Below are positions 11,288 through 20,484 of a DNA stretch of 64,000 nucleotides, in pieces. The DNA comes from Isoetes taiwanensis (lineage: Eukaryota; Streptophyta; Lycopodiopsida; Isoetales; Isoetaceae): positions 600,383 to 664,382 of the forward strand of contig JAJEKV010000182.1 of assembly GCA_021234155.1 (NCBI GenBank), written 5' to 3'. Under the pieces are notes generated by a model. That model was given only the letters and a program-made list of their open reading frames with translations, was not told the DNA's origin and searched no databases. Numbering within the stretch: position 1 is the first letter of the stretch; each line of letters begins with the position of its first letter. A program made the position numbers and the translations under genes.

Positions 11288-11397
11288 ACCTTAACAACTG
11301 GCCCTCAAGTTTTATGGTTGAGATCAGATCTCAGCTATAAAACCTTAACAACCTGGCCCTCAAGTATTATAGCTGAGATCAGATCTCAGTTGAAATC
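11288..11397. repeat. Tandem duplication of about 54 bp carrying a short palindrome
   Basis: ACCTTAACAAC(C)TGGCCCTCAAG followed by GAGATCAGATCTCAG occurs twice in a row, from 11288 and from 11342. Each copy contains TGAGATC-A-GATCTCA, a 7-bp inverted repeat around one base. Confidence 0.8.
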
Positions 11398-11519
11398 CTT
11401 GGTAGTTGACATAAATGCAATTGACTTTTGAATTGGAAAAAAGCTTTCAAAATAACAACCTCCAAATTGTAGGACTAAACTCCAGTAGCTCAAATGTGGT
11501 GAATGTAATAGATGGGGTA

Positions 11520-11652
11520 GATAACGCCCTGGTCAGAGGGCGTTATGGGAATAAAATTCAAGGGCAATATGGCCATGGCCAAAATGGCGAGGGCGTGGCC
11601 ATATTGCCCTTGAATTTTATTCCCATTAACGCCCGAGGGCCAGGGCGTTATC
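11520..11652. mobile_element. Foldback element, family with GATAACG ends, copy 1
   Basis: A long inverted repeat: the arm starting GATAACGCCCTGG at 11520 pairs with CCAGGGCGTTATC ending at 11652. The arms are about 56 bp with a loop of about 20 bp near 11576-11596. Each arm itself contains a smaller hairpin, ATAACGCCCT..AGGGCGTTAT. No protein is encoded. Solo pieces of the terminal hairpin occur just downstream at 11691-11712 and 11721-11741. The same ends recur at 14386-14558 in the SERK gene, so this is a small non-autonomous family. Confidence 0.85.
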
Positions 11653-12024
11653 TTCCTTAACCCTGCTCCGAGGGTGTTATGAGCCTTCGTGATAACGCCC
11701 TAGCGTTATGAGCCTTTGTGATAACGCCCTAGGGCATTATGATTGTTTTAGCAGCAAGGTGTTAAGGTGTTAAGGTGTCATATGAGAACATTGCGACCAA
11801 TCGTTGTTCTCCAACAACATGGAAACCAAAAATTACCTAATCCGTAGACTTCTTACGTGAGTAGGGTAGATTTTTATTTTCAGTAATGTAAGGACCCACC
11901 TGGTTGTAGGATGATAACACTTGTTTGGCTACAACTAAACCATGCCTCAAAGTAGTCTCAAGTTAAATCATAGGTACTTCAAGTACCCTTGTATGGAGCA
12001 TTGGAGATAGAAAATGTACAAGAA

Positions 12025-12090
12025 AGGAAGGAAGGAAGGAAGTTTATTTTAACGTCCACGGAGGCCAGAGGCCTATGAGAAAGGCTGTAA
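12025..12090 (-). mobile_element. LINE 3' end fragment with (GAAG)n tail
   Basis: A (GAAG)n tract at about 12025-12041 is followed by TTTATTTTAACGTCCACGGA and GGCCAGAGGCCTATG. The same 3' end (TTTTATCGTCCACGGAG, GGCCTATGGG) borders the (GAATA)n tail of the LINE at 61491. This is a severely 5'-truncated minus-strand insertion with a microsatellite tail. Similarity is clear for only about 45 bp. Confidence 0.6.
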
Positions 12091-12652
12091 AAGGTGTAAG
12101 AAAGCCTATGCTAGTGAAAAAAGTTGAGTGGAAACACGTGTCAATCCGAGAGGGCCAGCCAGCCAAGAGAAGAGATAAGTTTCCGACAAACAATAAAAAT
12201 GGTGGTCCTGTCTGCCGCAATGAAATTTTTAACACATACCCAAAAGGCTTGCATGGGCGGTAGCAATATTATATGCAATAATTTGGACGGCTACGATTCG
12301 GTAACACAGATCGCGGCGGCTGCAGTCAAGTTGCACGGCGTTGTCAAACAGAGCGGCGACTTGAGCGTACGCGTGGATGAGCACCGGACTTTCTTTAACC
12401 AATTAATATTGATCGACCCTTCAAATTCCTTCTTTGCTTCCCATTTTCAAACACGCTTCTCATTAATCTAACCCACATTATAAGAACCTGTTCTAACCTG
12501 CTCTCTTCTTCTCAATCCAAAACGGAGCACCACAATTATGAATGATTCCTCCCTTCTGCCAACCCACAAAAAGTTGCGCTTTAACAAGGGATCATTTCGT
12601 TAGATGCAATGACATACTTCAGAAGATCTGACAGAATTTGTAGCCAACAGTT
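12091..12652 (+). promoter_or_regulatory. Upstream region and probable 5' UTR of the SERK gene
   Basis: This lies directly upstream of the SERK start codon. It contains a G-box CACGTG at 12135-12140, a TATA-like ATTATAAG at 12478-12485 and a CT-rich initiator-like stretch near 12500-12512, which would give a 5' UTR of about 140 bases. These are motif matches only. The plus ORFs at 12075-12263 and 12124-12471 have no recognisable content. Confidence 0.3.
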
Positions 12653-15600
12653 ATGGCGAGTTGGGCTTTCGCACTGCTTCTGCTTCCGATGATATTTCAT
12701 GGCTGCTTTGCCAATGATGAAGGTTTTCTCCTTTCCCTCCCTGCATTCTCTAAGTTAGTACGGTAAAGCAAATAAAATGAATGAGGATTTTGTACGTACG
12801 GCAACTCTCTGTTTCCGTGAACAGGATCACTGCTACACAAGAAATACGAATAGGCAGATAGCTCAAAATTGCTCGGCAATTATGATAACCGTGTAATATC
12901 ATTAGAATCTTTAGCCATAGGCTTGTAGGTAGGTGTATGGCCCCAAATTTTCCTAGGAAGTGTCATCCCAGTTACTGGAGAAAGCTCCTTCTCCCGACTT
13001 ATCAAAACGAAATTGAAGCAAAGTGCAGTTATCGAAGCGAAATCGAAGCAAAGTGCATTTTTTCATCGCATGTTACTGGAGAGAGATCCTCACCTGGGCA
13101 GAAGCACGAGAATTTCCATTTTAAAGACTTTAACAGCTCTAGTAGAAGATTAGGTAACTTAAAGATCATATAATTGAACACATGACAGCCAAAGTGTGCT
13201 GAAGGCAGACTTCTTACTCCCTGCCTAAAGACGAAATATGAGAGGCCCAATCAAGGGGATAGATTCCTGCCTCAAGTCTAGGCCGGAACATGACAAGTTT
13301 TTTGCAATTTTCATGAATTATGCACAATCAGACAGATGATACCCGAATTGCTACTGTACCACATGGCTTAATGTGTGATGTAATTGCAGGCGACATCCTT
13401 CTTCAATTTAAAGAGACACTTCATGATCCAACAAGTGCAACGTCTAGTTGGAGCAGCAGTTTGCAAAACCCTTGTACTTGGGACCATATAGTCTGCAGCA
13501 ATGATTATTATGTTATTCGCATGTAAGCTCCAGCTATAGCAGAATTATTACACACGGTAGAGCCTTGAAGGTAATGGTCGGTGCTTTTATGCAGTGAACT
13601 CGGGAGCCAACAACTATCTGGAAGTTTGGTGTCATCACTTGGCAAACTTAGTCGTTTAGAATACTTGTAAGTTCCTCTTAAGATTTTTAAATGATGGCAT
13701 TTGATCTAGCGGGCATTAGTAAAGCATGAGCCATGTATTGCCCACAACTGGGGCTCTGGGAAGTAAACCAAGTAGTAATACTAAAAGACAGAACAATTTC
13801 CCACCCACATAACCTGAGGAGTGGTTCTGGGAATGCTTGATAATGAGAAGAGATGTGCCTTATCAGTGCCTTATTTGGACCTGAAAGCTTCGCCCCTGCT
13901 TCTCTGGCCTTGCTTCTCCGCCATAGCCACAGATCTGCACCTTATTTGGACCTCAAAGCTTACTCCTATAGCTCAAATCTTTTGTTATTGGCCCTGTAAA
14001 GCTTGCCACAGAGTTTTCTTATTCTGAACCCCTTCTTGCATTGCTTCTGTTTTTTGTTCTGTCCTGGGATTGTTTTAGAGACTTGACAATCTTTGCATCC
14101 ACGAAAGCAAAAAATCAGGTCACAAAATGACCATCAAAGCTCTGAACTCATGGAAAAAATGGACAGAAAAAGCTCAGAGTTTGCCCGGGCTTCAGCACTG
14201 CAAAATCGCCCATTTTACCTTATTTTTGCAGCAAAGAACCATCAGAAAGAACAGCAATACCAGGAAGACCCATTACCATAGCCAAATCTAAATGGGCAAA
14301 GCTCCAAATGGTCGGAATGGAAGCATGAATTTGCAGATAGGAGCTTTTTTTCTTCCCAAATGCCTCGGCCCAGAACGTTAAGGCTGATAACGTCCTGTGC
14401 AGAGGCGTTATGGCCCATAACCATGTGGTCAGGAAATTCCTCGGCCGTACTGCCGTATGGCCTCGGAATTTACTGGAGTATGGCCGAGGCATTTCCTGAC
14501 CACATGGCCACCTCAGCCATTTCTCCTGGGCCATAACGCCTCTGCACATGACGTTATCTAGCCCATGGCATCTTCATGTTTCTTCTTATTTCTAAAAGCA
14601 CTCTCAATAAAAGCATCCACCTTTAACTGTTTATTGCTTATCATATTCTTAGTGTACTAAGTTTAACATTTCTAAATGACAGAGAACTGTATAATAATAA
14701 CCTTACTGGGAACATCCCAGAGGAGCTCGGAAATCTTAGTGGCCTAATAAGCCTTGATCTCTATCAAAATTCATTGACATCTACAATACCTGACAGTCTG
14801 GGAAGACTAGGAAAGCTTAGATACCTGTATGTGCTTGTCTTTCCACTTTCTCATAATTGCAAACTTTTCTGTTTCAAAATGGTAACGCTATTGTCAATTG
14901 TGCAGCCGCTTGAACAACAACAGCCTTCATGGAGAAATTCCCATTTCTCTGACAAAGATTAACAACCTTCAAGTCCTGTGAGTGTCGAAATGTTTATCTC
15001 AATCCTTAACTTATTTCAAATGATGATGCCTTATAATGATATGCATGTGTAAACCAGTGACCTATCAAACAACAATTTATCTGGATCTGTTCCATCAAAT
15101 GGCTCGTTTTCAAGATTTACTCCCTTAAGGTAAAGTCTGCGCCATTTCTTAATGCAAACCATTAACATATGGTACAGAAGCTTTTAACAGGTGACATATC
15201 GTAGTGTGCTTTTAATCAAGGTCACTAAATTTGAAGAGCATGCTACCTTGCAGTTTTTCGAATAACAATGGACTTTGTGGGGAAGCAATAGGAGTGCAAT
15301 GTCCTGGACAACCACCTTTAAGCTCTCCAACTCTACCAACTCAGAATAGTATGCCTTGTTTTCCATTCCTCATGTTGTGCCCTTGGGCAGCTGTTGAGAT
15401 ATTTGTCTTTGATTTAACTACTTCAGGTGAAGATGCGTCTTCATCATTGCCAATCAAAGCCATTATCGCAGCTGCCGTCGTGTGTGCAGTTCTTGTAGTT
15501 ACTGGTGCAGCTGTTGCGTATTACTTATGGCGGCGCAAGAGTCCAGAAGATTATTTTGATGTAGCATGTAAGTATGATCATTAATTGTTATTGTCGTTAC

Positions 15601-17067
15601 TGGTTGTACCAGAAACAGAAAAGGAAACAGAAGTCTCTCTCCGACCAGGTAGAAAAAAAGTAGTGCCTTCTTCTCAATGAGTCACGGAAATTAAATCGTG
15701 CTAACTTCCAATCCAACTGTACACCTATAGTAATAGGTCTGAATTCTATCAATGCAACTGAAGCATATATCCTACCAATATCTTATTAGCAACCTGTTGA
15801 TAACTACATGAATTAATTATGCAAATTGCATTTATTTATGCAGATAATGAAGAAGATCCAAAGATAAATTTAGGACAGCTTAGACGATTTACATTACGGG
15901 AGCTACAACTAGCAACTGGCAATTTTGATAATGAGAATATTCTCGGCCGCGGCGGGTTTGGTAAGGTCTACAAGGGGAAACTGCCTGATGGATCCATAGT
16001 TGCTGTGAAACGCCTCAAAGATGAAGTCACAGAAAGTTCAGAATTGCAGTTCCAAATGGAGCTGGAAGTCATAAGCTTGGCAGTGCATCGCAACTTACTT
16101 CGTCTAACAGGCTTCTGCATGTCTGTCACAGAGCGACTCCTTGTTTATCCTTACATGGCAAATGGAAGTGTCTCCTCACAACTTCGTGGTTAGTAGTAAT
16201 TTTTTTCTTCAACAACTCCGGAATATAAGGATATTAAACATGCATCTTTGCTACTGTAGAACATCGTGAAAGAAAAGCACTTACTTGGGAGATTCGGAAA
16301 CGTATAGCTTTAGGTGCAGCACGAGGTCTTGCTTATCTTCATGAACATTGTGACCCGAAGATAATACACCGTGATGTAAAGGCTGCCAACATTTTGCTGG
16401 ATGATAACTTTGAACCTTTAGTGGGGGATTTTGGATTGGCAAAGGTGATGGATCTGAAAAAGACTCATGTCATAAGTGCCGTAAGGGGCACCCTTGGCCA
16501 CATTGCGCCAGAGTATCTATCCACAGGCAAAACATCAGAAAAATCAGATGTATTTGGATATGGGATTACGCTCTTGGAGCTAGTAAGCGGGCAAAGGGCA
16601 TATGACCTTGCACGTCTTGCCGAAGACGAAGACATCATGCTCTTACAATGGGTATGAGCACATTGCCTTTGTATTTTATAATCTTTACAATCAAACCCTT
16701 CTCATATACTTAATATGCGTGCAGACAAAACTAACCTTCCTTCCCGGTCTCCTTTTAGGTGAAGACGAAGTTATTCGCTGGAAAGATCAATGAATTTGTT
16801 GATCCAACTCTGTTGGAAATGGAAGCAAACCGTGTTGAGATTGAAGAGATGGTGCAGATGGCTCTGTTGTGCACAAGAGCTTCAGCAGAAGATCGACCCA
16901 AGATGAAGGATGTGGTAAGAATGCAGGAAAGAAAAGAGATGGTTTCTCAGCTATGGAGGGAATACCAAGGAGAAGAAGAAGAAGTCAAATCTCTTTTCAA
17001 CTCGTCTAGCAGATGGAGCAATACTTCTTCCAATGTAATTGCTATTGATTTGTCTGGTCCCAGGTGA
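12653..17067 (+). CDS. SERK: SERK-family leucine-rich-repeat receptor kinase, 11 exons
   Basis: SERK proteins are plasma-membrane co-receptors for brassinosteroid, immune and developmental LRR receptors. The joined exons give 614 residues: 12653-12722, 13390-13522, 13595-13666, 14683-14826, 14906-14977, 15058-15129, 15254-15348, 15427-15567, 15844-16188, 16260-16651, 16759-17067. All introns are GT..AG and the 72/144/72/72 LRR exons match the conserved 11-exon SERK layout. Seen: signal peptide (about 1-20), LRR cap with PCTWDHIVC, about five LRRs (68-187), short Pro/Ser hinge, membrane segment (about 232-252), then kinase. The kinase has [12 protein letters not shown], Lys322, HRDVKAAN (Asp420), DFG (438-440) and APEYLSTGK, so an active RD kinase is expected. 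The C-terminus ends in LSGPR, a family hallmark, but the segment after VVRM (QERKEM) departs from the usual LEGDG. Intron 3 carries a foldback element. Confidence 0.93.
14386..14558. mobile_element. Foldback element, family with GATAACG ends, copy 2 (in SERK intron 3)
   Basis: A 173-bp inverted repeat inside SERK intron 3 (13667-14682). The left end GATAACGTCCTGTGCAGAGG pairs with CCTCTGCACATGACGTTATC at the right, and inner arms with CCATGTGGTCAGGAAAT and ATTTCCTGACCACATGG continue the stem. The outer 25-30 bp match copy 1 at 11520, but the interior is unrelated. It is not coding. The intron still has normal splice sites. Confidence 0.85.
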
Positions 17068-17299
17068 TGTCTGTACCTAACGGGGGCCCATTAACCCCCT
17101 TACTCCAAAACATGAAAGAAATTCTTTTTTAAATGGCCACATATTAATTAGAGATGCCACGTGCCACAAAATCCATCAATTTAGAGCCATAGCCAGAATA
17201 ACCAGAATCAGGGCCAGATTCCACTTGACTTTGCCAGTTAATAATAAACTAATCAGCGGATAACATCTCATAACTGACGCTCTCATTTGGGGTGTATTA
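17068..17299. other. 3' flank of the SERK gene
   Basis: Non-coding sequence directly after the SERK stop. No clear polyadenylation signal or other element could be singled out. Confidence 0.5.
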
Positions 17300-17718
17300 A
17301 AATTACCTTTATGTTTTGCTAAAATTAACAAAACGCCCCTAGTTTTGGGGGTATTTTAATGGAAATGATCATATGATCCAAATGAGAATGAGTCTTCAGA
17401 GCTATTATAAAGGAGGATGAGATCTTTCCATCAAATGCAAGATCATATAAATCGGAGTCTTAAATCACAAGTTATGCTATTTTTAATACACAAGAAAATT
17501 GTAGAAATTTCAGAGGGATTTACGAGGCCATAACTTGAGATTTTGGAATCTGATTCAGGAGATGTTAATTTCATGGAAAGGTCTCAATCTCTTCTACAAT
17601 ATATCTGAAAGACTCATTCTCATTTGGATCATCACAAAAAAGTTATGATCATTTCCATAAAAATACGCCCAAAACTAGGGGCATTTTGTTAATTTTAGCA
17701 AAACATAAGGGTATTTCA
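17300..17718. mobile_element. Foldback element of about 420 bp downstream of SERK
   Basis: The left arm (about 17302-17440; TTATGTTTTGCTAAAATTAA, then AAATGATCAT, then CCAAATGAGAATGAGTCTTC) is repeated in reverse complement at about 17575-17712 (GACTCATTCTCATTTGG, AATGATCATTTCC-like, TTAATTTTAGCAAAACATAA). The arms are about 130 bp with some mismatches, separated by about 140 bp. No ORF is present. It is MITE- or foldback-like; its ends are not sharply defined. Confidence 0.75.
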
Positions 17719-17842
17719 GAGTTTTTCCCTTTAAAATTATTTGGAACCATTGGATGCAAGCACATTGCACGACATATTCTAGGTCATCAAATTCCAACCC
17801 TCGAATTGAAGTCAAGATGGGATCAAATCCCCCCTTTTTGAC

Positions 17843-18600
17843 TTACCCCTCAAAAACAAACCATTCCATGGTTAAATGTGTATGACCACAGAATATGAAG
17901 CCGTACATACTGGCAAGAAATTCTAACAATTCGCACATAATTCGAACATCTTGATACCTGTAATCCAGCTTATGAATTTCCAATGCATCCCTGACCTTGG
18001 CCTTCACCGCATCACCGAACTCATCGAAGAAAACAAAGGCAGAGTTGATGGACGAAAAAGATGGGATCAATTCTGGCAGAATAGAGGGCACCCATGTCCT
18101 CATAAGGGACATTCTTTCCTCCCGTCCAAAAATAAACAAATCCAATGTTTTCCAATGTACCACCGCCAGGAGTTTTTACAGATTTAGCTGTGTAATTTTG
18201 CCCAATAAACAGACTTGCAGTCTTGGCCGAGCTAACAACCTGCTGGTACATAACAGAGTATTTCTCTTTGAATTCAACAATGAAGCCTTCTTGACGTAGA
18301 AATCTGGGATTGAATTGGACGGGGGAGAAACAATGATTGGTTGTCCCAATTCCAAAAGCGGAAGAAAATGTTGGATCCTTGAGCAGTTACGAGATACCAC
18401 CTATCCGACTAAAAAATGCACATCCGGCGGCATTACAGTACCGGGGTGCCAATGGGTTGTCGTGAAAACACAATGGATATATGCCCGGTTGATCTGTTTG
18501 CGTGGATCATCGTGCGAAGAGCCCGCGATGGTCATTATGCCTTGCTATCTACGAAGCATGGAATTCAAAAACAAAACGAATAGATCAAGTTAGAAAAGCA
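17843..18600 (-). pseudogene. PPO: Polyphenol oxidase (tyrosinase-type) pseudogene
   Basis: Plant polyphenol oxidases are di-copper enzymes that oxidise phenols to quinones. On the minus strand three shifted frames line up with the family. Near 18540-18480 DDPRKQINRAYIHC matches the start of the CuA domain. At 18400-18300 LGQPIIVSPPSNSIPDFY resembles the segment after CuA. At 18251-18021 TPGGGTLENIGFVYFWTGG and EDMGALYSARIDPIFFVH match the CuB region, where the expected HH is VHQ. At about 18040-17930 VKAKVRDALEIHKLDYRYQD matches the following DWL domain. Frame shifts, stops, a missing segment after CuB and loss of copper-ligand histidines show it is dead. No introns are visible in the remaining part. 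Confidence 0.8.
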
Positions 18601-19731
18601 CATTGAAGAGCACATTTGTCGGCCGTTGAAAAGAGTGGTTGGAACTCAAATTAGTCCTCAAGAAAAATGCGTTGGCTGCCTCTTGCATAGAACCAACGAA
18701 GATGAAGGAAGCCAATCGACACCAACCTAGCCAGGAATAGCAGCATGCCTGCTTGGTTGCCATCTGCCGCTCGCCCATGTGAAGTGCAGCCCTCCCAACT
18801 GCACAAATGCAAGAATCCAAATCCTAGATTCCCCTGTTTGGAATCTTGGGTGCTAGCATCAGCTTATACTGTATTTACATACGGATACAACACCACACCA
18901 TGCAAAATCTTATGTTACAAAACTACAGTTTCTGATTTCGGCAAGATAATCGCTGATTCCACTGAGGCACTTGGCAATTAACAAAACATCCAGTCTCTAA
19001 ACTAAAACACTGCAAAACTCTGGAGGCTAATTGCCTGACTCCAAATTTAAATGACAGGGGAACGGGTCGACATTTAGGACAATTTCAAACTACTACCTTC
19101 TGATTTGAAGCCACATGTTCGTATTTCTCAGTCCACGGTCAGATTTTCAAGACCCATTTCTTTGAATCTGGTTGCCACTTCTTAATGGAATCGCAGATGA
19201 TAGAAGAGGGATGGATGTTAGCAATTACAAAGAACTACCATTACCACAAGTGGAATCTGACCCTCTGCACAAAATGCGCTAACAAATGCATCCCTTTCGA
19301 GAATTTGTAAGGATTTTTTTAAATATGTCATAGGTGATCTCCATCAATAACCATGGAGCCGCAAACATCTCAGAGGATGTGGGAAAGCAACATTCAAGAA
19401 TTTTATAGAAATTTTAGTATATACTCTGATAGACTGATTTCCACGTATGGTTTGAACCTTTCCCGAGGTAGCCTTTCCTGACAGCACTCCTCCCAAAGGC
19501 CGTATGCTAATGGACCACTTTCCCCACTTCAGTTTCCCTATCAGACCTTTGAATCCTCCATTCAAGTTCTCTGCTGCGAGCAGGTTCAATAAAAATCCAA
19601 GATCGCTCTAGGAGAACTTATCAAACCGTGAAGCATCATGCAGGTGACGATGTAGAAACCCAAGTGTTTTGTAGTTCGGGAAGTACAGCGGCTCCGGAAT
19701 GGCGATTCGACTTCGCCATATCATTCAAAAT
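18601..19731. other. Spacer with weak coding-like remnants
   Basis: No confident feature. The minus frame 19589-19344 gives NLNGGFKGLIGKLKWGKWS and further residues that look protein-like but match nothing I recognise. The minus frame 18820-18590 may be upstream sequence of the PPO relic. Other ORFs are short and unconvincing. Confidence 0.35.
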
Positions 19732-20360
19732 AGCAAAATTACCCTTGGAACCAAGTTACACTGTCAATTTTGCCAAAGAAAGAAACACGAACACCCTACA
19801 TGGTAATACTTCGCAGCCACCTGTTAGGTCAATTGACTACAAGTGTATTGGACATGAACTACTTTGGCACCTCTTGGAGAAAGGATGGTCGTCTGCCCAC
19901 GAGACTTGATCCCCAGGGTAATGTCGACGTTCTAAGTCCATTGGCAGAGCCAATTCATAGTTTCGGAGTGGGGGAGTTGCCCTTCCATTATCAGGGGCCT
20001 TAGAGAGAGGAATTATGTTGTCATCGCATTGTGGAAGGTGTTGACGCACCCTTAAGACCGTCTGGAAGAAGCTTATCCCAAATGTCCTCTCCCCATGGCC
20101 TTGACAACGGACGGGCAACTCCCACACTTCAGAACTATGAATTGGCTCTTCCAATGGACTTAGAACGTCGACATTATCCTGGGGACCAAGTTTCGTGGGC
20201 AGATGACCACTCCTCCAAGAAGTGCCAAAGTAGCTCATGTCCAACACACTTGTAGTCAATTGACTTAGCAGGTGGCTGCGAAGTATTTCCATGTAGGGCA
20301 TTCGTGTTTCTTTCTTTGGCAAAATTGACTATGTAACTTAGTTTCTAGGATAATTTTGCC
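19732..20360. mobile_element. Large foldback element, about 630 bp with arms of about 260 bp
   Basis: The left arm starts GCAAAATTACCCTTGG at 19733 and the right arm ends in its reverse complement (AGGATAATTTTGCC) at 20360. The arms share long blocks, for example GCCAAAGAAAGAAACACGAA with its reverse complement near 20300, and the blocks around CAGGTGGCTGCGAAGTATT and TGGACTTAGAACGTCGAC. They meet near 20005/20092 around a central segment of about 85 bp. The mirrored ORFs on plus (19770-20003) and minus (20322-19837) only reflect the symmetry. The transcript would form a very long hairpin. Confidence 0.9.
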
Positions 20361-20367
20361 ATTCTGT

Positions 20368-20371
<4 letters not shown>

Positions 20372-20432
<61 letters not shown>
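20372..20432 (-). repeat. (AG)n microsatellite forming the 3' tail of LINE A
   Basis: About 30 AG repeats directly abut GTGAAGTTTATTACG, the 3' end of LINE A. On the LINE sense (minus) strand this is a (CT)n tail. It occupies the position of a poly(A) tail. Confidence 0.9.
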
Positions 20433-20434
<2 letters not shown>

Positions 20435-20484
20435 GAAGTTTATTACGCCTATGGGAGGCCTCAAAGACCTATTAGACGACATAT

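Noticed and set aside
14220-14549. Minus ORFs inside SERK intron 3
   Set aside because: They cross the foldback element and lie antisense in an intron; no recognisable domain.
19628-20322. Matching ORFs on plus and minus strands (MPKKETR.. in both)
   Set aside because: The identity arises because the sequence is an inverted repeat; no independent coding evidence.
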